Positions 1-8,660 of a stretch of DNA of 64,000 bases are shown piece by piece (position 1 is the stretch's first letter; every line of letters begins with the position of its first letter). The notes under the pieces are model-generated. The model worked only from the letters and a program-made list of their open reading frames with translations, made no database searches and was not told the origin of the DNA. The stretch comes from Belliella calami. GTDB lineage: Bacteria > Bacteroidota > Bacteroidia > Cytophagales > Cyclobacteriaceae. The stretch covers positions 1 through 64,000 of the forward strand of contig NZ_JAKZGS010000017.1 of assembly GCF_022549695.1 (NCBI RefSeq). The letters run 5' to 3'. Both the position numbers and the translations under genes were made by a program.

Positions 1-560
1 TGTACGAGATACAAATAAGAAGATGCAAGCCTGAAGGGCTTTAACATTTCAATAGCCCTAGGTGAAACCGGGGGGATGAAAAAACAAGTGTTGTGTCACA
101 CGACCCTGAAGGGTCGAACAATGAATTATTGATAATTTAATATTAAGTAGCGAGAGACGAGAAGGTAGAGTGAGATACACTAGTAAAGATTAAGTGTACG
201 AGATACAAATAAGAAGATGCAAGCCTGAAGGGCTTTAACATTTCAATAGCCCTCGGTGAAACCGGGGGGATGAAAAAACAAGTGTTGTGTCACACGACCC
301 TGAAGGGTCGAACAATGAATTGTTGATAATTGAATATTAAGTAGCGAGAAACGAGAAAGTAGATTGTGATACACTAGTAAAGATTAAGGGTACGAGATAC
401 AAATAAGAAGATACAAGCCTGAAGGGCTTTAACATTTCAATAGCCCTCGGTGAAACCGGGGGGGGATGAAAAAACAAGTATGTGGTCAAACGACCCTGAA
501 AGGGTCGAACATTGAATTATTGAAAATTGAAGATTAAGAAACGAGAGAGAAGACAACGAA
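1..560. repeat. Tandem repeat, unit about 194 bp, about 2.8 copies
   Basis: A unit beginning TGTACGAGATACAAATAAG starts at 1, recurs at 195 and, slightly altered, at 388. The third copy fades out around 540-560. The copies differ by scattered substitutions, so this is a true tandem array and not an assembly stutter. The unit contains short hairpin-prone segments around AGCCCT/AGGGCT and CGACCCT/AGGGTCG. Related words (GAGACGAGAAG, blocks reading AATAGCCC followed by a C/G-rich hairpin) recur at 9957-10355 and 13084-13700, so the unit belongs to a dispersed intergenic family. No supported gene lies inside it. The array may extend left of the window. Confidence 0.9.
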
Positions 561-644
561 GGAGTTGCAATCAACCATGAAGGAGATGATTTTTTTATTT
601 GAAAGAAAAAATAAGATTTGTCAAAGAGGAGATATTCGATAAAC

Positions 645-672
645 CTTCGAGTGCGTCGTCGCGCACTCGAAG
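645..672 (-). terminator. Strong hairpin downstream of the NamZ-type gene
   Basis: A perfect 11-bp inverted repeat (CTTCGAGTGCG at 645-655, CGCACTCGAAG at 662-672) with a 6-nt loop lies 19 bp beyond the stop codon of the minus-strand gene at 691. There is no long U tract, so it is either an atypical terminator or an mRNA 3'-end stabiliser. Confidence 0.55.
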
Positions 673-690
673 ATTTATTTGTCAAAGGTT

Positions 691-1902
691 TTAGTACAGC
701 AAATAAGGTTTACTTTGTTCCTTGAATTTTTGAAGATCTGATTGCCAAGAGGCTTTGATTTCTTCAGCGGATTTTCCAGCAAGGATGTCCTTTCTGAGTT
801 GGTCGGTTCCGGCTAGTTTGTCGAAGAAATTATTGAAGAATTTTTCTTTTTTACCAGAGATTTGGTAAGCATCTATCAAGTACTCCAATGTGAATTGGTG
901 CGTAAGTGGTTCGTTTCTAAGGTCCTTTCCATAGCATACTTTGTTCTGATGCGGAGGAGTTTTGGACATCCCTTCAATACTCAGTGGTTCAAATGAAAAA
1001 TCCCCATATTTTTTATCTGGATATCCATAGACTTGAAAAGGAAAATACGTTCCTCGTCCTACCGAAATATCCGTTCCTTCGAAAAAACAAAGTGATGGGT
1101 AGAGTCGGATTGATAGATCATTGGGTAAGTTTGGGGAAGGTTTTACAGGAAGATTATAGGGCATTTCTTTTGTCCAATTCTCCACTTTTATAATACTGAC
1201 ATCTGCTGTCACTTTGTTTTTTAGCCAGCCTTCACCGTTTATCATTTGGGCAAGCTCGGCTACAGTGAGACCATGGACTACGGGGATTTGATGCACGCCA
1301 ACGAAACTTTCAAAGCCTTTCTTCAAAACTGGGCCGTCCGTGTATTCACCATTTGGGTTTGGTCTGTCCAAAATCAACATTGGTACTTGATTTTCGGCAG
1401 CACTTTCCATGACATAATGCATTGTACTGATATAAGTGTAAAATCTCAATCCTACATCTTGGAGGTCATAGATTATCAAGTCGATATCTTTCAAAGCAGC
1501 TGCGGAAGGTTTTTTGTTATTTCCATACAAAGACTCCAATGGTAAACCAGTCCTTATGTCCACTTCATTGTTTACGGCTTCGCCTGCATCTGCATCGCCC
1601 CTAAACCCATGCTCTGGCACAAATACTTTGACTACATCGATCCCCTCCATCATGAGGAAGTCTACCAAGTGAATATTGTCTTTTGTGGTAAGAATACTCG
1701 TCTGGTTTACAACTAAGCCTATTTTTTTACCTTCAAGCAAGGATAGGTATTCCTCAGGACGATCCGCACCAGGAATTATTGTTCGAGGCTTGTCTATGGT
1801 TTTTTCTTCTGAAAAATTATTGTTTTTCTTCTCGGGGCTTTTGCAAAAGGCAAAGCTTTGAAGTAAAAATGAGATAAGGACTAAGATTTTCAATTGCTTC
1901 AT
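691..1902 (-). CDS. namZ: Exo-beta-N-acetylmuramidase NamZ-like protein (DUF1343, GH171 family)
   Basis: A secreted protein of about 403 residues matching the DUF1343 family, whose characterised members (NamZ) remove terminal N-acetylmuramic acid from peptidoglycan fragments. This points to a role in muropeptide recycling in the periplasm or at the cell surface. Visible family motifs are KKIGLVVNQTSI, VFVPEHGFRG, LIIYDLQDVGLRFYTYIST, LILDRPNPNG and DISVGRGT. The start is placed at the ATG at 1902 (MKQLKILVLISFLL...), because it gives a normal signal peptide. The longer reading frame to 1950 would put 16 extra residues in front of it. A Cys at about residue 20 could make it a lipoprotein, although the lipobox (FAFC) is poor. 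It is divergent from the permease gene, 40 bp away. The family call is firm; the exact substrate is inferred. Confidence 0.87.
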   Translation of the reverse strand: MKQLKILVLISFLLQSFAFCKSPEKKNNNFSEEKTIDKPRTIIPGADRPEEYLSLLEGKKIGLVVNQTSILTTKDNIHLVDFLMMEGIDVVKVFVPEHGFRGDADAGEAVNNEVDIRTGLPLESLYGNNKKPSAAALKDIDLIIYDLQDVGLRFYTYISTMHYVMESAAENQVPMLILDRPNPNGEYTDGPVLKKGFESFVGVHQIPVVHGLTVAELAQMINGEGWLKNKVTADVSIIKVENWTKEMPYNLPVKPSPNLPNDLSIRLYPSLCFFEGTDISVGRGTYFPFQVYGYPDKKYGDFSFEPLSIEGMSKTPPHQNKVCYGKDLRNEPLTHQFTLEYLIDAYQISGKKEKFFNNFFDKLAGTDQLRKDILAGKSAEEIKASWQSDLQKFKEQSKPYLLY

Positions 1903-1942
1903 GTTAATTTGCGCTAGATTTCCATCAAAATAATAAATTTCG

Positions 1943-3160
1943 TTGAACATATCCTATTTCATCGCCCAGAGAATCAGTTTTAAGAGGACCGGAGGTTTTA
2001 CCGGGACAATTCATCGAATTGCCGTTGCCAGTGTCGCAATAGGATTGGCAATCACGATGATATCATTTATGATTCTTGGTGGATTTCAAAATGAGATATC
2101 CAATAAAGTTTTTTCTTTTACGGGTCATTTTCAAGGGTTAAAATTTGTTTCCGGAAATGCTTTTGAAGAATCGCCCATCTCTACCAATTCTGATTTTTTC
2201 AAAAATCATAAAGACCTTGGCTTCATCAATCATGTTCAAGTATTTGCCCATAAACCTGGTTTACTGAAAGGAGACGAAGAAGTAGAAGGTGTCTTGATGA
2301 AAGGGGTGGGGCCTGATTTTGATTCATTAAGTTTCAAGACCTCCATCATTCAGGGACGCTTTATCCAATTTTCTGACTCTTCTGCCAGTAATGAAATTGT
2401 ATTGAGCAAAAAGATAGCCAACAAGTTGCTGCTGAATCTTGGCGATCAAGTTACAATGTATTTTGTCCAGGAGCCACCGAGGTTTAGGAGGTTGACGATA
2501 GTTGGGATTTATGAGACTTTTTTGGAAAATTTTGATGATAAAATTCTACTTGGTGATATCCAAACTATCAGGAATCTCAATGGCTGGAGTGATGATCAAG
2601 TGGGTGGTTATGAGATATTTGTAGATGATCCGAAGAAAATGGATCTGTATTCGGAGCCGTTGTATGATTTTTTGGATTTTGACTTGAAGCTTATCAAAGT
2701 CACAGAGAAATACATGGAGATTTTTGATTGGTTACTTTTGTTGAATAACAATGTATATGTGTTCCTTACTCTAATTCTATTTGTGGCAGCATTCAACATG
2801 GTTTCAATATTGTTTATCTTGATCATGGAAAGAACACAGATGATTGGGGTATTAAAAGCTGTCGGTGCTAAAAATGCGCAAATTAGAAGCATTTTTGTAT
2901 GGAATGGTGTGAGGATAATCGGAAGAGGGTTGCTGTTGGGAAATGCGATTGGATTAGGCTTTGGGTGGCTCCAAGAGCAGTTTAGGATCATCCCATTAGA
3001 TCCTGAAAATTATTACATGAGCTTTGTTCCGATCCACTGGAACTGGCCAGTTTTTATAATTTTGAATTTGGTTGTTTTATTGGTTACGACCCTTGTACTT
3101 TTCATACCGGCAATGCTGATCAGCAATATCAAACCGATCAAATCAATCAAGTTTGATTGA
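1943..3160 (+). CDS. ABC transporter permease, LolC/LolE (FtsX/MacB-type) family
   Basis: A 405-residue inner-membrane protein. The N-terminus MNISYFIAQRI, a first membrane helix near residues 25-50, a large periplasmic domain (about 55-265) and three C-terminal helices (about 270-295, 315-340, 365-395) give the FtsX/MacB permease layout. In LolCDE-like systems such proteins extract lipoproteins from the inner membrane for transfer to the outer membrane. No ATPase gene is next to it, so the partner must be encoded elsewhere. The start codon is TTG; the N-terminus fits Bacteroidota homologues beginning with MN(I/L)SYFIA. The 3' end overlaps the convergent glycosyltransferase gene by 14 bp. The substrate cannot be read from the sequence. 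Confidence 0.85.
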   Translation: MNISYFIAQRISFKRTGGFTGTIHRIAVASVAIGLAITMISFMILGGFQNEISNKVFSFTGHFQGLKFVSGNAFEESPISTNSDFFKNHKDLGFINHVQVFAHKPGLLKGDEEVEGVLMKGVGPDFDSLSFKTSIIQGRFIQFSDSSASNEIVLSKKIANKLLLNLGDQVTMYFVQEPPRFRRLTIVGIYETFLENFDDKILLGDIQTIRNLNGWSDDQVGGYEIFVDDPKKMDLYSEPLYDFLDFDLKLIKVTEKYMEIFDWLLLLNNNVYVFLTLILFVAAFNMVSILFILIMERTQMIGVLKAVGAKNAQIRSIFVWNGVRIIGRGLLLGNAIGLGFGWLQEQFRIIPLDPENYYMSFVPIHWNWPVFIILNLVVLLVTTLVLFIPAMLISNIKPIKSIKFD

Positions 3161-3893
3161 CAGGTTTGTAGGTTTTGAAAAAGCTTCTGATTTTCATGTA
3201 AAGGACGCCCAAAATCGCTTCTTTGAAAATACCTCTACTCATTTTTGAAGTTCCTTTCGTTCGATCTGTGAAAATTATAGGTACTTCGATTATTTTGAAC
3301 CCCAATTTCCAGGCAGTGAATTTCATCTCAATCTGGAATGCATAGCCAATAAATTTGATTTTGTCCAAATTCATAGCCTTCAATACATTAATTGAATAAC
3401 ACTTGAATCCCGCAGTGGTGTCTTTGATTGGCAGCCCTGTAATAAATTGGACATATTTACTCGCAAAAAATGACATCAAAACCCTTCCCATTGGCCAGTT
3501 TACCACATTTACACCTGTAATGTAACGAGATCCAATGGCCATATCAAAACCATCTTCAGCACAAGCCTTGTGGAGTTTTACCAAGTCTGATGGATTGTGG
3601 GAAAAATCTGCATCCATCTCAAATACATATTGATATCCCTTTTCGATGGAATATTTGAAACCAGCAATATATGCTGTGCCCAATCCAAGCTTTCCTTTTC
3701 TTTGTAATAAATGTAGGCGTTCGGGAAAAGCATTCTGCAGTTTTGTAACTATCAATGCAGTGCCATCTGGTGAATTGTCGTCAATGACCAAAAGTTCAAA
3801 ATCACCCTCTAGGTTCATCACTGCATGAACCATATCCAGGATGTTTTCCTGTTCGTTGTAAGTAGGGATGATTACTAGCTTTCCTTTTTTCAT
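3147..3893 (-). CDS. Polyprenol monophosphomannose synthase-like glycosyltransferase, GT2 family
   Basis: A cytoplasmic or membrane-associated GT2 enzyme of 248 residues resembling dolichol/polyprenol-phosphate mannosyltransferases, which transfer a sugar from an NDP-sugar to polyprenol phosphate. Motifs seen: IIPTYNEQENI at the N-terminus, LLVIDDNSPDGT (metal/nucleotide site), EMDADFSHNP (the DxD region) and the acceptor-side GSRY. No C-terminal transmembrane domain is present, so it is the short, DPM1-like form. The start is taken at 3893 (MKKGKLVIIPTYNE); the alternative start five codons upstream adds residues not expected for the family. It is convergent with the permease, with a 14-bp overlap. 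The sugar donor is not determinable. Confidence 0.88.
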   Translation of the reverse strand: MKKGKLVIIPTYNEQENILDMVHAVMNLEGDFELLVIDDNSPDGTALIVTKLQNAFPERLHLLQRKGKLGLGTAYIAGFKYSIEKGYQYVFEMDADFSHNPSDLVKLHKACAEDGFDMAIGSRYITGVNVVNWPMGRVLMSFFASKYVQFITGLPIKDTTAGFKCYSINVLKAMNLDKIKFIGYAFQIEMKFTAWKLGFKIIEVPIIFTDRTKGTSKMSRGIFKEAILGVLYMKIRSFFKTYKPVNQT

Positions 3894-3992
3894 AAATACA
3901 AGTTTCAAAAATAAGATTAATTGATCGTTTAATTAACGAAATACTGATAAAATGATATAATTTCGGATTTTAGTTTGATAAATAGGCTTGTT

Positions 3993-4907
3993 ATGAAACC
4001 CAAAATCGCAGTTATTACTTATGAAGCAAAAGGATCTTATGTAGCTGATGGTATAGCAGATGAAGATGAATTGCTTAAAAACATCTTAGATGAACTCAAT
4101 TTAGACCATGCTTTTGAGATCTGGTCAGATCAGACAGTAGATTGGGCGAAGTATAAGGTTATTATGTTAAAATCACCGTGGGATTATTTCGATAGGTTCG
4201 AAGAGTTCAAAGACTGGTGTACTAAAATTTCGAATCTAAAAATACCGATGATCAATAGCATAGATACTGTTTTATGGAATACGGACAAGCATTATTTGAA
4301 AGAAATTGAGGCTGCAGGTTATTCCATTGTGCAGACATTTTTTCTTGAAAAAGGGAGCTCTTTTATGGGGTTTGAAGAATTTTTCGATTTATTCCAAACA
4401 GATAGTTTAATTATAAAACCTACAATAAGCGGGGGAGCAAAAAACACTTTTTCCGTGAACGAGAGAAATTGTGCAGAGGTTGTTTCAAAGGTTGAGGATT
4501 TGCTCAAATTTGAAAGTTTTATAATACAGCCATTCATAGATGAGGTGGTAAATGTAGGGGAGTATTCATATATTTTCTTTAATGGGGTTTTTTCACATGC
4601 TGTTTTGAAAAGTGCCAAAAGTGGGGATTTTCGGGTGCAGCATTTTTATGGAGGTCAAATATCAAATGTACAACCAGATGGAGTTCAACTGAAGTATTTG
4701 CAAGGTTTGGTCAATGATTTCGCAAAGGGGACTTTATATGCACGTGTGGATGGAGTTTGGAGGGGAGGTGAGTTTTTGTTGATGGAGCTTGAGCTGATAG
4801 AACCCTATCTTTTTCTTTGCAAATCTGAATCCGGATTGACCAACTATAAATCAGCGATCGAAGATTGTTTAGCGAGTCTATCAGATTTCAGGATTCCCAA
4901 AATCTAA
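3993..4907 (+). CDS. ATP-grasp domain protein (RimK/glutathione-synthetase-like)
   Basis: A protein of 304 residues with an ATP-grasp fold. It has an N-terminal pre-grasp domain (KIAVITYEAKGSYVADG), a central nucleotide-binding part (NTDKHYLKEIEAAG, then LIIKPTISGGAKNTF with the phosphate-binding loop) and a C-terminal metal-binding part (FIIQPFIDEV, LLMELELIEPYLFL). Such enzymes form amide or thioester bonds from a carboxylate and a nucleophile with ATP. The protein looks like the uncharacterised glutathione-synthetase-like ATP-grasp family common in Bacteroidota; the substrate is unknown. The start is taken at the ATG at 3993. An in-frame TTG at 3975 would add six residues. It appears to be monocistronic. 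Confidence 0.8.
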   Translation: MKPKIAVITYEAKGSYVADGIADEDELLKNILDELNLDHAFEIWSDQTVDWAKYKVIMLKSPWDYFDRFEEFKDWCTKISNLKIPMINSIDTVLWNTDKHYLKEIEAAGYSIVQTFFLEKGSSFMGFEEFFDLFQTDSLIIKPTISGGAKNTFSVNERNCAEVVSKVEDLLKFESFIIQPFIDEVVNVGEYSYIFFNGVFSHAVLKSAKSGDFRVQHFYGGQISNVQPDGVQLKYLQGLVNDFAKGTLYARVDGVWRGGEFLLMELELIEPYLFLCKSESGLTNYKSAIEDCLASLSDFRIPKI

Positions 4908-5354
4908 TACTACCAAAAGTAACTTCTGAAGAGCTGGTTAAGCTCCACTATATTTGATTTTGCTGGTAGAGCATCAGCTCGAAATAACAATAAGTACAAT
5001 GACCGAGAAAAGCAGTTTTTTCATAGTGACCATATAATTTGTCATCAAATACGATAACTACTCACTAGATTTAAAAATTTTTTTTATAATAACACACTTT
5101 TTTTTCTTGTTAATAGAATTGGTGAAAGTGGGTTAAAATGCAAATAACAATTCACGATATTCATTTAGTTTTTTATATAAGTATTTTATTTTTAAAAAAT
5201 TAGTTTAAATTAGGTTTTATCATTATAATTCAGCGAATTATGAATTTGTAAAGTCAAAATTTAATATCATATTCGTGATAGGAGCGATGATACTTGTGTA
5301 GCATAGTAGTATCGAAAAGAGAGCTTATATTTCAGTTAACTAAATTTTCAGAAC
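4908..5354. other. AT-rich intergenic stretch, no gene seen
   Basis: About 450 bp of strongly AT-rich DNA between the ATP-grasp gene and a small membrane ORF. No ORF with coding character, no tRNA-like fold and no clear terminator was recognised. It probably holds the promoter of the small ORF at 5355. Confidence 0.5.
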
Positions 5355-5576
5355 ATGAAGAATACAACAAAATTGGTTATTGCAAATGTTTTTGCATTGA
5401 TATCGGTGGTAGTGTTTTTATTACTGGGTAATATGTATGGGCTTGAATTCAAGGATGCTTCCACTTCGTTGTTGTCAAAGGCATTGTTAGTCTTAATTCC
5501 TCAGCTCGGATTTATCTATCTTTATTGGATGTCTCTTAAGGAAAATGAGGAAAAGGAAGCAGATTTTTTGAACTGA
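5355..5576 (+). CDS. Small two-helix membrane protein, unknown function
   Basis: A 73-residue ORF with ATG start. Two hydrophobic segments (about residues 7-26 and 42-60) are separated by a short polar loop, and the charged tail LKENEEKEADFLN is expected to face the cytoplasm. There is no recognisable family and no operon partner. The membrane topology and the clean charge distribution argue that it is a real gene, but the length is marginal and the ribosome-binding site is weak, as is usual in Bacteroidota. Confidence 0.55.
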   Translation: MKNTTKLVIANVFALISVVVFLLLGNMYGLEFKDASTSLLSKALLVLIPQLGFIYLYWMSLKENEEKEADFLN

Positions 5577-5826
5577 AAATGTCAGGCATGTAGTCATAAC
5601 TTAATGAATTGATTTTTTCAATAAAATTTTCTATCAGACAATCAGGTGATTAAGGGTTTTAATTTATTTTTAAGAAGTAAGAGTTTGGAAATTTAAGTAT
5701 TCAAGCTACCTTTGCAATCCTTAAGACAAGCAAATTTGTCACGAAATCAAATTAAGAAAGGTGAATTTCAAGCCATTTTTAAGATTAGTGTTGTAGGTTT
5801 AGTTTGTGTTTAAGTCAAAGTTTAAC

Positions 5827-5911
5827 AGAGGAGTGGCAGAGTGGTCGATCGCGGCGGTCTTGAAAACCGTTGTACCGTGAGGTACCGGGGGTTCGAATCC
5901 CTCCTCCTCTG
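5827..5911 (+). tRNA. tRNA-Ser, anticodon TGA
   Basis: The 85-nt sequence folds as a class II tRNA. The acceptor stem is AGAGGAG (5827-5833) with CTCCTCT (5904-5910) and discriminator G at 5911. The D-arm TGGCAGAGTGG, the anticodon loop CTTGAAA (anticodon TGA at 5861-5863), a long variable arm and the T-loop GGTTCGAATCC are all present. The CCA end is not encoded. Reads UCA and related serine codons. The DNA behind it carries a recombinase relic, so the gene may have served as an attachment site. Confidence 0.97.
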
Positions 5912-6046
5912 CGAAAAGGGTGTTTAAATCTTTCAAATTCAACAAGTTATAAAAATTGATTTTGAAAAGTACTCACCAAAAAAACTCAAAAACGCCCTAA
6001 ACAGGCTAAAAACAGGGTTTTTGACCAATATTTTACAGATTTAATA

Positions 6047-6083
6047 GCAAAAAACTCACATTCAAAAGATGTGAGTTTTTTGC
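6047..6083 (+). terminator. Rho-independent terminator behind tRNA-Ser
   Basis: GCAAAAAACTCACAT and ATGTGAGTTTTTTGC form a nearly perfect symmetric stem around a short loop with A and T tracts on both flanks. It should work in either direction. Confidence 0.75.
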
Positions 6084-6276
6084 GTTTTAAGGCTTCTTTT
6101 AGTCAAATTTTGCAAATATTTTAATCTTAAGATGCGTAATTCGGTGAGTCTTTTTTGTTGATCAAAATGACTCACCAGAATGATTGTAAATTACTGATTT
6201 ACAACATGTTCTATGATCGAATCTCTTGACGAAGAACTCACTTTTTATTAAGTTTAATCCTAAAAAGTGAGCAAAA

Positions 6277-6387
6277 ATGATTGAAAAAACATTCAGTATT
6301 CTCTATTATCTCAAAACAGCCCGAAATTTAAAGGGAAATCAAAAGCATATTTATGCCAGAATTACGGTTGTAAAAGTATTTCAATGA
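6277..6387 (+). pseudogene. Truncated N-terminus of a tyrosine recombinase (integrase relic)
   Basis: A 36-codon ORF begins MIEKTFSILYYLKTARN and continues with GNQKHIYARITV before a stop. This is the hallmark N-terminal arm-binding start of Bacteroidota phage/transposon integrases (F-x-I-L-(F/Y)-Y-L-K ... (I/P)Y-x-R-I-T-V). Nothing resembling the core-binding or catalytic domains (R-H-R-Y) follows before 6975. It lies 366 bp behind tRNA-Ser, a classical integration target, so it is probably the residue of an excised or decayed integrative element. Recognition rests on about 25 residues, so it is moderately secure. Confidence 0.65.
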
Positions 6388-6975
6388 AAGTCTCAAATAC
6401 ATCATTTGATGCTTATTGATATCAAATCGTTATGTTTTTCACAGTTAATTCAATCAAAATAGAGAGTCAATGAACAGTACGTGAAATGTTAAAAGAGCAT
6501 TGATGTTCACTCTAAATATTTTTATATGTATATATTAGAGTCTACACCAGTAGCCATTTATAATATTGTTTGAAGATTATTTCAATCAGCTAGGGTAAGA
6601 GCTGTAGACTGTTTTTGACAGCCAAGTTTTTGACAGTCACCTGTGCATCCACGTAGGGTTCATAGATGAAAATAGATTGAAGAGAATTTTATTTAGGTAC
6701 GAAATGTTCCAAATTATAGAACACTAGTTTGTAAAAGTCTGTTTTTGAAGCTTGACTTAATAAAAAACCTTGATCAATGGTTGTTTTAGGTTTTTATTAT
6801 TCTTCGTATGCTTTCAGATAGCTTTTTGAGTGTATTTTGAATGGTCTATTCATCATTGGTTTATATACATATATCTGCATTCGCTTTTTTCTTTTCTATG
6901 ACATGAAAATGGATTAAATTCGTAACCCCAAAGAATGGGAACGAAATTTGCCCTTTTTACCTGAAAAATCGAACT
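6388..6975. other. Gene-free AT-rich stretch behind the integrase relic
   Basis: About 590 bp with no supported ORF. A segment at about 6541-6595 is an imperfect inverted-orientation copy of a segment at about 22492-22546 (shared words ACACCAGTAG, ATTGTTTGAAG and ATTTCAATCAGCT). This suggests remnants of the same mobile or repeated element. The 3' part should hold the promoter of the gene at 6976. Confidence 0.5.
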
Positions 6976-8649
6976 ATGAAAAGTACTTACCTTTTGATTC
7001 TGTTTGTTTCAATATTTTTTCTTGAATCATACGCACAAGATCAGCTTTCAAGTTATAACAGAGCAAAAACATTGATAGGTTATGGGAATTATAAAGAGGC
7101 TATGGATTTGCTTCGCCCATACTTTGATGAAAAGGAGTATGGTGAGTTGTCAAAATATGCCACTTATCACTTTTCTCAAGCTGCCTATTCAAATAAGCAA
7201 CTAACACTCGCGAAAACAACTTTGACACCTTTAATTTCGGAAAGGACTTGGGATAAAATTGATGATGTTCATTACTTGATGGCTTTGATACATTTTGAAG
7301 AAGGGAACAATTCTGAGGCTTTATCCGAAATTCTCCTTATAAAGGACAAAGATGTAAAATCTGATGCTGAAAATGCATCATTTAATTTTCTGAAAGAGGC
7401 ATCGGTAAGTTACCTCGTCGCTAATATTAGAAAATACGAGAATAATAATGGCTATGTCCTTGCATTGAAAAATCAACTCGAAAAGCAGACTGTAATGTCT
7501 TCAAATGATCGTAACATATATAATCAGATAAAAAACGTCAATCTAAATGAGAACAAAGAAAAGGATTCAAAGCAGCGAAATACAAAAAAAGATGACGTTT
7601 TAGATATTGCTATTATATTACCGTTCAATTACTCTGGAGGAAAAGGAGTAAGCAATTTGTCTGAGGGTAATTTTATTTTTGAGCTTTACCAAGGGATTAA
7701 TTTTGCTATCAATGAAGCCAAAAGAAAAGGAGTGAAGCTCAATGTAAGGACTTTTGATACAGAAAGGAATTCTGCCAAAATCAAAACCATCTTCGCAGAT
7801 CCTTTTTTTAATAATGTTGATTTGATAATTGGACCTCTCTATCCAGAAGAAACAGACGTTGTCGCTAATTTTGCAGAAGCTAATCAAATACCATTTATCA
7901 ACCCACTTTCCAATGTTGATGATAAATTGGAAACTTATGATTTTGCGTACCTATTCAGGCCATCAATCACTTCTATTTCACGAGGATTTTTAGAATATAG
8001 CAGAAAGTACCTAGACGGAAAGAGAATTGCGATTGGTTATTCCAATTCGATCCGTGACGAACAACTAGCAAAAAAAATTGCAGATGAAGCTTCTTCTTTT
8101 GGTTATCAAGTAGTTGCTAATCAGGAAGTAAACGAGAGAAGTGTGCGGAGATTTTTTGATGATTTAAATTTTAGAAGTGGTAGTAGAACTGCCAATGCAG
8201 ATATAGTTGTCATTTTGAGTGATGATCCTAATGTGGCTTCTCCAACTTTTGGACTTCTCGAATCAATAGCGGGGAGCATTCCTGTTGTAGTGATGGATAC
8301 TTGGCTGTATTTCAATTTTGCGAATTTCGAAATGCTTCAAAATCAGAATTTTTATTTTATTTCAAACAATACCATACAATTTGGAAGTTCTGAACTAGAT
8401 GAGTTTAGGGAAGACTTCTTTTCAGTCAACCAATCATTTCCGTCCCTTAATGCACACCTAGGTTATGAGCTTATGAATTGGGTTGCAACGACAATCAATC
8501 ATTCTAAGGGATTTGATTTCAGGAAGAATTTAGATGATTCCGGAAGAGTAGAAGGGAAAATTTCCTATGGGCTGGATTTTAGAAATAGTAGAAATAATAC
8601 CTATGTTCCAATTTTGAAATTGGAAAATGGGATGTTAGAGGAAAAATAA
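6976..8649 (+). CDS. Periplasmic TPR-like plus type 1 periplasmic-binding-protein (LivJ/LpoA-like) protein
   Basis: A 557-residue exported protein with signal peptide cleaved about after residue 20 (ESYA-Q). Residues about 25-165 are helical repeats of TPR type (AKTLIGYGNYKEAMDLL and similar). After a charged linker (about 190-208), residues about 210-540 form a ligand-binding fold of the ABC branched-chain amino-acid/ANF receptor type (DIAIILPFNYSG, LIIGPLYPEETDVVANF, IPFINPLSN). The layout of helical repeats plus a PBP1 domain recalls LpoA, the outer-membrane activator of PBP1A, but there is no lipobox here. Role unknown: ligand sensing or cell-wall-enzyme activation are both possible. It lies 11 bp upstream of hemL and is probably cotranscribed with it. 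Confidence 0.75.
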   Translation: MKSTYLLILFVSIFFLESYAQDQLSSYNRAKTLIGYGNYKEAMDLLRPYFDEKEYGELSKYATYHFSQAAYSNKQLTLAKTTLTPLISERTWDKIDDVHYLMALIHFEEGNNSEALSEILLIKDKDVKSDAENASFNFLKEASVSYLVANIRKYENNNGYVLALKNQLEKQTVMSSNDRNIYNQIKNVNLNENKEKDSKQRNTKKDDVLDIAIILPFNYSGGKGVSNLSEGNFIFELYQGINFAINEAKRKGVKLNVRTFDTERNSAKIKTIFADPFFNNVDLIIGPLYPEETDVVANFAEANQIPFINPLSNVDDKLETYDFAYLFRPSITSISRGFLEYSRKYLDGKRIAIGYSNSIRDEQLAKKIADEASSFGYQVVANQEVNERSVRRFFDDLNFRSGSRTANADIVVILSDDPNVASPTFGLLESIAGSIPVVVMDTWLYFNFANFEMLQNQNFYFISNNTIQFGSSELDEFREDFFSVNQSFPSLNAHLGYELMNWVATTINHSKGFDFRKNLDDSGRVEGKISYGLDFRNSRNNTYVPILKLENGMLEEK

Positions 8650-8660
8650 AACAAATTTCA

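Noticed and set aside
437-685. 82-residue ORF on the minus strand
   Set aside because: It lies within the tandem repeat and the hairpin region behind the NamZ gene, and its composition is not protein-like.
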